NCBI RefSeq assembly: GCF_947507565.1
Contig: NC_089178.1
Coordinates: forward strand, 124,001 to 188,000
Length of the DNA stretch: 64,000 bases
DNA from: Oscarella lobularis
Taxonomy: Eukaryota; Porifera; Homoscleromorpha; Homosclerophorida; Oscarellidae
Direction of reading: 5' to 3'
Shown here: positions 24,901-36,144 of the stretch, in pieces
How positions within the stretch are numbered: position 1 is the first letter of the stretch
Layout: every line of letters starts with the position of its first letter
Notes under the pieces: generated by a model
What the model saw: only the letters and a program-made list of their open reading frames with translations
What the model was told of the DNA's origin: nothing
Databases searched by the model: none
Position numbers and translations under genes: made by a program

Positions 24901-26578
24901 AATTGTCCCAACACAAATTATCCCCAGGACAAATTGTCGCCAGGACAAATTGTCCCAGGACAAATTGTCCCAGGACAAATTGTCCCAGGACAAATTGTCG
25001 TAAGACAAATTGTCCCAGGACAAATTGTCGTAAGACAAATTGTCCCAGGACAAATTGTCCCCGGACAAATTGTCCCAGGACAAATTGTCCCAGGACAAAT
25101 TGTCCCAGGACAAATTGTCGTAAGACAAATTGTCCCAGGACAAATTGTCCCCAGGACAAATTGTCCCAGGACAAATTGTCCCAGGACAAATTGTCCCTAG
25201 GACAAATTGTCCCCAGGACAAATTGTCCCAGGACAAATTGTCCCCGGACAAATTGTCTCAGGACAAATTGTCCCAGGACAAATTGTCGTAAGACAAAATG
25301 TCCCAGGACAAATTGTCCCAGGACAAATTGTCCCCAGGACAAATTGTCCCCAGAACAAATTGTCCCAGGACAAATTGTCCCAGGACAAATTGTCCCCAGG
25401 ACAAATTGTCCCAGGACAAATTGTCCCAGGACAAATTGTCCCCAGGACAAATTGTCCCAGGACAAATTGTCCCCAGGACAAATTGTCCCCAGGACAAATT
25501 TTCCCAGGACAAATTGTCCCAGGACAAATTGTCCCAGGACAAATTGTGCCAGGACAATTTGTCCTCGGGACAAATTGTCCCCAGGACAAATTGGCCCCAG
25601 GACAAATTGTCCCAGGACAAATTGTCCCCAGGACAAATTGTCCCAAGACAAATTGTCCCCAAGACAAATTGTCCCCAGGACAAATTGTCCCAGGACAAAT
25701 TGTCCCCAGGACAAATTGTCCCAGGAAAAATTGTCCCAGGACAAATTGTCCCAGGACAAATTGTCCCCAGGACAAATTGTCCCGAGAACAAATTGTCCCA
25801 GGACAAATTGTCCCAGGACAAATTGTCCCCAGGACAAATTGTCCCAGGACAAATTGTCCCCAGGACAAATTGTCCCAAGGACAAATTGTCCCCAGGACAA
25901 ATTGTCCCCAGGACAAATTGTCCCAGGACAAATTGTCCCAGGACAAATTGTCCCAGGACAAATTATCCCCAGGACAAATTGTCGCCAGGACAAATTGTCC
26001 CAGGACAAATTGTCCCAGGACAAATTGTCCCCGGACAAATTGTCCCAGGACAAATTGTCCCAGGACAAATTGTCGTAAGACAAATTGTCCCAGGACAAAT
26101 TGTCCCCGGACAAATTGTCCCAGGACAAATTGTCCCAGGACAAATTGTACCCGGACAAATTGTCCCAGGACAGATTGTCCCAGGACAAATTGTCCCAGGA
26201 CAAATTGTCGTAAGACAAATTGTCCCAGGACAAATTGTCCCCAGGACAAATTGTCCCAGGACAAATTGTCCCCGGACAAATTGTCCCAGGACAAATTGTC
26301 CCAGGACAAATTGTCGTAAGACAAATTGTCCCAGGACAAATTGTCCCCAGGACAAATTGTCCCCAGGACAAATTGTCCCAAGACAAATTGTCCCCAAGAC
26401 AAATTGTTCTTAGGACAAATTGTCCCAGGACAAATTGTCCCCAGGACAAATTGTCCCAGGACAAATTGTCCCAAGACAAATTGTCCCAGGACAAATTGGC
26501 CCCAGGAGAAATTGTCCCAAGACAAATTGTCCCCAAGACAAATTGTCCCCAGGACAAATTGTCCCAGGACAAATTGTC
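21997..26578. repeat. 2270-bp tandem duplication within satellite A
   Basis: From about 21997 to 24266 the exact order of unit variants is repeated at about 24267-26536, and a third copy begins before diverging at about 26578. Every variant string I compared (for example around 22081/24351, 22186/24456 and 22937/25207) matches at a constant offset of 2270 bp. Open frames of 540 and 370 codons recur identically in both copies. This points to a recent unequal exchange, or to an assembly duplication. Confidence 0.9.
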
Positions 26579-27004
26579 CCCAGGACAAATTGTCCCAGGA
26601 CAAATTGTCCCAGGACAAATTGTCCCAGGACAAATTGTCCCCAGGACAAATTGTCCCCAGAAGAAATTGTCCAAGGACAAATTGTCCCAGGACAAATTGT
26701 CCCCAGGACAAATTGTCCCAGGACAAATTGTCCCCAGGACAAATTGTCCCCAGGACAAATTGTCCCAGGATAAATTGTCCCCAGGACAAATTGTCCCAAG
26801 ACAAATTGTCCCCAAGACAAATTGTCCCCAGGACAAATTGTCTCAGGACAAATTGTCCCCAGGACAAATTGTCCCCAGAACAAATTGTCCCAGGACAAAT
26901 TGTCCCAGGACAAATTGTCCCCAGGACAAATTGTCCCCAGGACAAATTGTCCCCAGGACAAATTGTCCCCAGGACAAATTGTCCCAGGACAAATTGTCTC
27001 AGGA

Positions 27005-28683
27005 CAAATTGTCCTAGGACAAATTATCCCCAGGACAAATTGTCGCCAGGACAAATTGTCCCAGGACAAATTGTCCCAGGACAAATTGTCCCCGGACAAA
27101 TTGTCCCAGGACAAATTGTCCCAGGACAAATTTTCGTAAGACAAATTGTCCCAGGACAAATTGTCCCCGGACAAATTGTCCCAGGACAAATTGTCCCAGG
27201 ACAAATTGTCCCCGGACAAATTGTCCCAGGACAAATTGTCCCAGGACAAATTGTCGTAAGACAAATTGTCCCAGGACAAATTGTCCCCAGGACAAATTGT
27301 CCCAGGACAAATTGTCCCAGGACAAATTGTCGTAAGACAAATTGTCCCAGGACAAAATGTCCCCAGGACAAATTGTCCCCAGGACAAATTGTCCCAAGAC
27401 AAATTGTCCCCAAGACAAATTGTCCCCAGGACAAATTGTCCCAGGACAAATTATCCCCAGGACAAATTGTCGCCAGGACAAATTGTCCCAGGACAAATTG
27501 TCCCCAGAACAAATTGTCCCAGGACAAATTGTCCCAGGACAAATTGTCCCCAGGACAAATTGTCCCAGGACAAATTGTCCCCAGGACAAATTGTCCCCAG
27601 GACAAATTGTCCCCAGGACAAATTGTCCCCAGGACAAATTGTCCCAGGACAAATTGTCCCAGGACAAATTGTCCCAGGACAAATTATCCCCAGGACAAAT
27701 TGTCGCCAGGACAAATTGTCCCAGGACAAATTGTCCCCAGGACAAATTGTCCCCAGGACAAATTTTCCCAGGACAAATTGTCCCAGGACAAATTGTCCCA
27801 GGACAAATTGTGCCAGGACAATTTGTCCTCGGGACAAATTGTCCCCAGGACAAATTGGCCCCAGGACAAATTGTCCCAGGACAAATTGTCCCCAGGACAA
27901 ATTGTCCCAAGACAAATTGTCCCCAAGACAAATTGTCCCCAGGACAAATTGTCCCAGGACAAATTGTCCCCAGGACAAATTGTCCCAGGAGAAATTGTCC
28001 CAGGACAAATTGTCCCAGGACAAATTGTCCCCAGGACAAATTGTCCCGAGAACAAATTGTCCCAGGACAAATTGTCCCAGGACAAATTGTCCCCAGGACA
28101 AATTGTCCCAGGACAAATTGTCCCCAGGACAAATTGTCCCCAGGACAAATTGTCCCCAGGACAAATTGTCCCCAGGACAAATTGTCCCAGGACAAATTGT
28201 CCCAGGACAAATTGTCCTAGGACAAATTATCCCCAGGACAAATTGTCGCCAGGACAAATTGTCCCAGGACAAATTGTCCCAGGACAAATTGTCCCCGGAC
28301 AAATTGTCCCAGGACAAATTGTCCCAGGACAAATTGTCGTAAGACAAATTGTCCCAGGACAAATTGTCCCCGGACAAATTGTCCCAGGACAAATTGTCCC
28401 AGGACAAATTGTCCCCGGACAAATTGTCCCAGGACAAATTGTCCCAGGACAAATTGTCGTAAGACAAATTGTCCCAGGACAAATTGTCCCCAGGACAAAT
28501 TGTCCCAGGACAAATTGTCCCAGGACAAATTGTCGTAAGACAAATTGTCCCAGGACAAAATGTCCCCAGGACAAATTGTCCCCAGGACAAATTGTCCCAA
28601 GACAAATTGTCCCCAAGACAAATTGTCCCCAGGACAAATTGTCCCAGGACAAATTATCCCCAGGACAAATTGTCGCCAGGACA
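27005..28683. repeat. 1203-bp offset duplication within satellite A
   Basis: The string starting TTGTCCTAGGACAAATTATC near 27009 recurs near 28212, and matching continues for about 470 bp (27005-27480 against 28208-28683). A further copy of part of it lies at an offset of 736 bp (28545 to 29281). These nested offsets show repeated amplification in this end of the array. Confidence 0.75.
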
Positions 28684-30605
28684 AATTGTCCCAGGACAAA
28701 TTGTCCCAGGACAAATTGTCCCCGGACAAATTGTCCCAGGACAAATTGTCCCAGGACAAATTGTCGTAAGACAAATTGTCCCAGGACAAATTGTCCCCGG
28801 ACAAATTGTCCCAGGACAAATTGTCCCAGGACAAATTGTCCCAGGACAAATTGTCGTAAGACAAATTGTCCCAGGACAAATTGTCCCCAGGACAAATTGT
28901 CCCAGGACAAATTGTCCCCGGACAAATTGTCCCAGGACAAATTGTCCCAGGACAAATTGTCGTAAGACAAATTGTCCCAGGACAAATTGTCCCCAGGACA
29001 AATTGTCCCCAGGACAAATTGTCCCAAGACAAATTGTCCCCAAGACAAATTGTTCTTAGGACAAATTGTCCCAGGACAAATTGTCCCCAGGACAAATTGT
29101 CCCAGGACAAATTGTCCCAAGACAAATTGTCCCAGGACAAATTGGCCCCTGGACAAATTGTCCCAAGACAAATTGTCCCCAAGACAAATTGTCCCCAGGA
29201 CAAATTGTCCCAGGACAAATTGTCCCCAGGACAAATTGTCCCAGGACAAATTGTCCCAGGACAAATTGTCGTAAGACAAATTGTCCCAGGACAAAATGTC
29301 CCCAGGACAAATTGTCCCCAGGACAAATTGTCCCAAGACAAATTGTCCCCAAGACAAATTGTCCCCAGGACAAATTGTCCCAGGACAAATTATCCCCAGG
29401 ACAAATTGTCGCCAGGACAAATTGTCCCAGGACAAATTGTCCCAGGACAAATTGTCCCCGGACAAATTGTCCCAGGACAAATTGTCCCAGGACAAATTGT
29501 CGTAAGACAAATTGTCCCAGGACAAATTGTCCCCGGACAAATTGTCCCAGGACAAATTGTCCCAGGACAAATTGTCCCCAGGACAAATTGTCCCCAGAAC
29601 AAATTGTCCCAGGACAAATTGTCCCAGGACAAATTGTCCCCAGGACAAATTGTCCCAGGACAAATTGTCCCCAGGACAAATTGTCCCCAGGACAAATTGT
29701 CCCAGGATAAATTGTCCCCAGGACAAATTGTCCCAAGACAAATTGTCCCCAAGACAAATTGTCCCCAGGACAAATTGTCCCAGGACAAATTGTCCCCAGG
29801 ACAAATTGTCCCAGGACAAATTGTCCCCAGGACAAATTGTCCCCAGGACAAATTTTCCCAGGACAAATTGTCCCAGGACAAATTGTCCCAGGACAAATTG
29901 TGCCAGGACAATTTGTCCTCGGGACAAATTGTCCCCAGGACAAATTGGCCCCAGGACAAATTGTCCCAGGACAAATTGTCCCCGGACAAATTGTCCCAGG
30001 ACAAATTGTCCCAGGACAAATTGTCGTAAGACAAATTGTCCCAGGACAATTTGTCCCGAGGACAAATTGTGATGGGGACAAATTGTCCACAGGACAAATT
30101 GTCCCAAGACAAATTGTCCCCAAGACAAATTGTCCCCAGGACAAATTGTCCCAGGACAAATTGTCCCCAGAACAAATTGTCCCAGGACAAATTGTCCCCA
30201 GGACAAATTGTCCCCAGGACAAATTGTCCCAGGACAAATTGTCCCAGGACAAATTGTCCCAGGACAAATTGTGCCAGGACAATTTGTCCTGGGGACAAAT
30301 TGTCCCCAGGACAAATTGGCCCCAGGACAAATTGTCCCAGGACAAATTGTCCCGGGACAAATTGTGCCAGAACAATTTGTCCTGGGGACAAATTGTCCCC
30401 AGGACAAATCGTCCACAAGACAAATTGTCCCCAGGACAAATTGTCCCAGGACAAATTGTCCCAGGACAAATTGTCCCAGCACAAATTGTCCCAGGACAAA
30501 TTGTCCCAGGACAAATTGTCCCAGGCGGCAAACAAAAAAAGAAATTACGACACAACACACTGGCAACAACAGCTGAACAATAAAAGAAAGTGAGCTTAGC
30601 CAAGC

Positions 30606-33600
30606 CTAGTCACGACAGCCTGACAAAGATAATTCAAGTTTTCTTATCTGCTCAAGTTGAATTTTAAGTGCTGCAATGGTCGAACGCGACTTTATCACGG
30701 TTTGGTTTCCAACGTCTTCGCCGCCATGATATCCAAAGTGCTAAGAATACAGAAACACGAATTATGTCTTCATTTTCGCGGCAGCGGCTAATATAAGGTC
30801 AGTGCATGATCACTGTATGATTGCTTACCGAACAGACCCCGGCCACCAGATAAGGTAAACGACGAGATTCTTCGTGCGAGTCCTTTTCAAGGATGGAATG
30901 CAACGAATCGCACAGATCGTTGACGAACGCCCTTAGAGTTTTCCCGAACGTGCTCTTCGTCAACTGTTCGATTTCGTTCATGACGTTTCGTAAGCCCCTC
31001 GAATTTTGATCGATCAGGACATCGCGAGTCTTTCTATACGCCGCCGAAACATCTGAATTCAATGTCAGTTAGTTTCTTAGCTCAGGCAGGATTGAATACT
31101 ATACCGTCGCACATTTCGCGAGCTTCAGCCAACTTGTCATGTTCGGCTATAGAAGGAATTTAACATTAGCGGCCATAGCTAGTGACCATGCAGATAAATA
31201 CTTGCCTTTTAGTCTTTCTCGAATGTCCTTTTCTCCAAAGCGATTTTTTAACCTGTTTTCTATTCTTTTTTCTTTTTGCTCATATTTGTTGAGGAAAGAG
31301 CAGTTCCCAATCTTCGCTTTCTGAGACGCAAAAAGTTTCGTTTCTTGTTCCAGACCAACGTAAACGTTTTCCAAAGAGGAAACGACGTGAGAAAGAAAGT
31401 CCAAACGTTCTTGAACGAATGCGCAACGTTCTTCACTGCTTTCTAGATTAATCAAAAATGAAAAAAGGCAAAATTTGCGTTAATTAAAGTACTACGATCT
31501 GATGCAGTACCTGGCTGTCGATCAAACTTTTGGTTTGCATTAACGTGTGGTCTTCCGTTCTCCCCTTTGGCGATAACACTGTTGAGCTTGTCCTGTAAAT
31601 AACGTTTGACTTCAATGCTGTTTGGCTCTTCTTCTTTAGGAAAGCTATTTTTTTTCACAGTAAGAGCGGCAAATTCTTCCATTGGCGGTAGTCCATCTCG
31701 AACGCGCCTGCTTTTCACTGGTTGGTACAAACCCGGCCTGTAAGGCTTTACCAATCGTTCGACGTATTCGGGGAAAGCCGAATTTAAGCTCGCTTCCGCG
31801 TCACGTCGTCGGCGACCGGAAATCGTCGGCCACACTCGATCAGCAAGATCCTTTGCCATCTCGAGAGGCGACCGCAGTCGAAGACTGAATGAAAAGCGTA
31901 TATAAGGACCTTTGAGAAAGGATACCTCGACAGAGCCTCCAAATTTTCCCCCTTCCACGGCGTGAATACTAGCGTCGAAATCGATTTTACGAATACGAAT
32001 CAGGAACGTCAAACCGTTTTTGATTATCCAGCTTGCGGCCTCCGCGCCCACCTTTACTGTCTGTTTGATGACCTCGAGAGCAAGTTTGGCTGCATTGAAC
32101 GGTATTTTCACTGCTTCCAAAGCCAGTTTAGCAAGTCCCAGCGCTACGAAGGCCACACCGCGCAATGCTCGACAGCCAGTATTGGCAATGACGCAGATTG
32201 GGTCGTCGACGCGAGTGCAACAGCGGTTCCAACCGGGGCAGCCAACGCAAGCTCCCCACACTTTCGTACAACAACGGTTCCACGATGGACATCCAACGCA
32301 AACTGTACGCAACCAAAGACAGTCAATATAACAGCAAGCTAGACCATATACGTATATACGTAATTCTTACATCGTTTGCAGCGCTTGATAGAACACAGTC
32401 TATTCACGTCGTTCTGAGCCTTGCTCAAATCGCGTTGAGCACTAATGAGAGGGCGTTGCGCTCGGTCTAGTTTAGCCTGAGCATCCGAAATCACCTTTGT
32501 CGCTTTGTCGGCAACATTTTTTATTATACTCGTGACTTTGCTAACAAGGTCATCCATCCACTCTGTGGACAATTTTCCGTACACTCTAAATGATGCCGCC
32601 GAGAGAGAACCGTACCCAGCGTAAACTCTCAAGTCCGCTTGAAAGCCGAAGAAGAAAGCATTCACTTCCGTGATGTACTCCGTGTCGGTAATCACGAGCG
32701 TAGCTCTTTTTTTAATAAAACTAAATAGCTCGACGTATCCGCTGGCTTCAATAAGAACTTTTGAAGGACTAATATCGACCTTCAAATAAGGACCGCGCGA
32801 TCTGTCTGACGAATGCGCGTACATTTTGAAGATTCCACCGGCGAGATTCAACGGACTCATTCCCAAGTCAAGTTTCAGAAACGCGCCGAGAGACAAGCGA
32901 ATGTCGGCGAAGATTCGAAGACCCAAAAAATTCACCGTTCCTTTCATTTTGAAGCCGGCCGGTATAGTGCGTCCCGGAACAGTCTTCTCCAACAACGCAT
33001 AAGACACTTCAACTCCCTCGACGAAACCAAGCTCCCTCAGCGGACGCGGTAGGTAATTCGTCTGAATGTCAAAAGCCGTCATAAGAGTGTAAATCGTCAA
33101 TTCGCTGACTGAACCGAAGAAATAGTTCTTTGATAGGTCCGTTGTATCAATTCCGACGTAAACGGCTCCTTTGAGCTCTTTTCCCGGATTGCCTATTGCT
33201 ACTTCGCCACCGATTTCAAACGCCGTCGGTGTCACACCGGGAATAAATTTAAGAGACAAAATCAAATTTCCGATCGTCAGCCAATCAAATCCAAATGCTT
33301 GTTTCCACAGCCCGGTCATCTTGAGCGACGCTTCCAATTCGCCGGTCGGTCTTGCGTTGAACGAGCCCTCAAAAAGTAGACGAGGGTTGTTAACAAGTAA
33401 TTTGCACACAATCCCAAAAGACGGCGCGGTCGTCGACGATATAGCAAGCTGAAGTCCGGCCGATTGGAGCGTCATACTGCTCCCAAGTGGGATATCTACA
33501 AGAGCGGCTGTTACAGTAAAATCGCTAAGCGTGGCGATAGTCGCCGTCAACTGGAGACTCGAGCTACCGACAATCGGTTTGAGAAACTTGCATATGACGT

Positions 33601-35518
33601 CGTTTCCACATGAAGGTAAAGTGAAAGCACCGGCCAAAACTAGTCCTTTCTTGATTTCGCCTAGTTTACTGAGAGTCTCGCCTTGAAACGTTGTTCCGGG
33701 AAAATCTGAACTGGACACGATGACACCAATTTTCATATGACCAAAAAGCTTAACGTACGATATCGATATTCCGGTCAGTTTCTGCAGTAAATCGGCGAAA
33801 CCGGTATTGGCGAAATCAAGGCCCAGAGCGGCGGACGCTTGTCCGTTTATCTTCTTTGACACAAAATGCAATGCCACTTTGCCAAAATCGCCAAATCGCG
33901 GCTCTCCCGACAAGTGCAGCTCGTTCGTTCCGGCCGCTTGACCGACGGGAACGTTGACGCACGGATTTGCGATTACAAAGTCGCGCAGGAAGTCCAAGCT
34001 TATTCCAGACGGCAGAAACGTGCCGTCGACCGTCGCGAGTATATCTTCAATATTGAAGAAACTGTCGCAGCCCGTGAGAACAAACTCTTGACTAGCATCC
34101 TCTTTAGGTTCAACAGCAACGCTGAACGACGTCGATCCGATTGACCATTGACCGTGAGCGTTTACCTGAACTTTCTTGGCAGTGATGGTCGTTATGACTA
34201 TGTCAACGTACGGATCATCAACGCTCAAAAAATCCGGAATTAACACAAGCTGGTTGTACCAGCTCACTCTCACAGACAAAGAACCTTTTTTCTTGTCGTA
34301 GTCCAATGTGTTCACAGCTCTGTCGAAAAGATCATCGTTGATGCCCGGTGGAAGTGGTAGTGAGTCAATCGATATGCCCAAACCACGGGCTACATTCGCA
34401 ACAGTTAAGGGAAGACTGTTGTCTAGTTTTTGCACAGAGATTCCCTCGTCTGGAGTAATTTTAATAAGGAAGTTGATGGGGTCAACATCTGGCACAATCT
34501 GGAATTGCGTTATCATGGACAAACCTTCCGGATACGGTTCCGCATTTCTGAGAATACCCTCGACGCAATCTGGTAACAAGTTTGGTGACACATTGGCCGT
34601 CGAGACGAGAAGACCCAAGTCGGGCACAATAACGGTTCCGAGAAGTGGAACGCTCGAAACGTCTAAGCCTGACACCGTCTTTATGAGATTCGACAGTTGA
34701 AATGAACCAAAGTCGACGGCCAGTGTCACAGCTTGTTTTGCTCCTCCATTGTAGCGATGATAGAGCAAGTGCATGCGGTACTGGCCCCAGCCGGAAATAG
34801 TTGGCGTACCGGTAAAACAGAAAGCGAAGTTGTTACTTGTACGATCATAGGATCCCGTCACTGCAACGTTTCGCAAGCGAAGGCCGTCAAAGCCCGCTTG
34901 GTTAAGTGCGGCTTCCGTTCCGGAGGGAAGAAGCTGTTGGCCAAGCGTTTCAATAAAAGATCGAACGCTGATCTCGTCGTCTGTTGGCTTTCCAGACAAT
35001 AAAAATACATTACCGGCACCCTTGAAAGTCACTGAAACTCGTTCGGTGCCGACCATCCAATCGCCGCTGACATCAATGCTGCTAAGACTTATAGGGATTG
35101 CACCGCTGCCTTTTCCCACGGTCAAGTCAATGGTCGATCCTTCAACGCTGAGAAACCCGCTGACGATTTCGATGTTAGGATAGGGACGAGTCTTGACAGT
35201 CAATGACCACGGATTGTTGAAGTTAAAGACGAGCGAGTAGATGTTGATTCTTTTTCCATCGTCCAGAAACGAGATTCCTGTGCTCGGAAGCAGATCAGTA
35301 AGCAAAAAAGCGCTTGCCGCTTTCACTTTGATTGTGAGAACGTCATGAAAAAACGTAATTTGAAGTTGAGTGCGATTCATTGCTTGGCAGAACGTCGTCC
35401 ACTGAGGCACGAGGTCTCTGATCTTTGTGAGCAGGTCACCCCCATCGCAAAGAGCTGAAGCGTTCAACTGAGAAGCTGCCGTCTGAACGCTGAGAATAGC
35501 GAACAGTACTAACAACAT
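30606..35518 (-). CDS. P4: large secreted tandem-family protein, six exons, 1525 aa
   Basis: Exons run 35518-32371, 32302-31511, 31442-31206, 31146-31105, 31052-30829 and 30740-30606, for 1526 codons in frame. The start MLLVLFAILSVQTAASQLNA is a signal peptide. Intron 3 appears to use a GC donor (CTAAAAG then GCAAGT at 31205-31200). The nearby GTATTT would shift phase and run into a stop in exon 4. Exon 2 has the paired C-x2-C-x4-CC motif (CVGCPSWNRCC, CVGCPGWNRCC) and GRRRRD. Unlike P1/P2 there is no Asp run. The last exon ends ...ALS-type tail with GCRD or close and stops at 30606. Sequence is more diverged from P5/P6 than those two are from each other. It lies 80 bp from the satellite edge. 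Function unknown. Confidence 0.85.
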
Positions 35519-35559
35519 GGCTCGTCTTCACAGGAGTAATGCGCGTTGCAAAGACCTTG

Positions 35560-36034
35560 CAGATAAGTCACTTTCCCCATTAGCATTAACCTTGCAGACA
35601 GATGGAGTGATTGTCTGGCACTGATTCGTCCAATTGGAATACGGCCTTCTTAAAATTCCCACGCGCCTGGTGCTACGATTTCTTATTCGGATCCCTCAAA
35701 CCTGCGTTTCTAAGCGCCTTTTCGACCGATCCAGCGATGAAGAAGTTTCGCTCTACAAATTCACCGTTGGCCTCATAGCTTTGAACGGAACAAAATCTGC
35801 TTGTCAAGATGAAAGGCGACTTGCCAGTTGTGAAATAGAGGCTTGCGTAGAGAGGAGGCGCTGTTACGCGCCTACACAAAAACGATGAAGAAGGTCCTCT
35901 TTACCAACTTTCTACCTCTGTTCCAACAAGCCACAAAGACCTTTTCTCGCTATGTTTCCCGCAAGCTTCGGCTACAAATATGCAGGGCAAACACAGCTGG
36001 CAAACACTGCCGTTTCGTTTAGCGCGCGTTAAAT
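35560..36034 (-). pseudogene. P4/P5 spacer with a decayed P2-like 5' fragment and palindrome
   Basis: Near 35690-35765 the minus strand matches P2 around 10270-10330 (the GSAENALKKAGFG region) with frame breaks. The more 5' coding part seen upstream of P3 and P5 is missing here. The P2-type 5' flank follows (TGAAAGGCGAC, AGAGAGGAGGCG, CGCCTACACA, GGTCCTCTTT at 35810-35905), then TTTAGCGCGCGTTAAA at 36018-36033, which has one mismatch from the palindrome. Nothing translatable remains. Confidence 0.6.
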
Positions 36035-36144
36035 TAAGCAAACTCCACCGAAAAGCGAACAAAAAACAACTGGCACAACAGCAGTACTGGGCAAAACACT
36101 ACAACACACAAGAACAATAAGGAGTGACCGTGAGCCAACCAAGT

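Larger units (their letters stand above)
21451..30525. repeat. Satellite A, right block with higher-order duplications
   Basis: About 9 kb of the same 15/16-bp unit as 16475-19536. Higher-order structure is strong, and identifiable variant strings recur. One variant, AAATTTTCCCAGG followed shortly by TTGTGCCAGGACAATTTG, appears near 23228, 25498, 27770 and 29863. The variant AAATTATCCCCAGG, followed by TGTCGCCAGG, appears near 22060, 22650, 23690, 24330 and later. The array ends at 30525 in CCAGG, joined to CGGCAAAC of the P4 flank. Confidence 0.95.

Noticed and set aside
16475-30525. Possible CRISPR array (short palindromic repeats)
   Set aside because: Units abut with linkers of only 2-4 bp, there are no unique spacers and no cas genes, and the genome is that of an animal.
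16454-30603. Dozens of overlapping open frames of 60-1157 codons on both strands
   Set aside because: They follow from a stop-free 15/16-bp satellite unit. They have no domains, no codon structure beyond the repeat, and occur in all frames on both strands.
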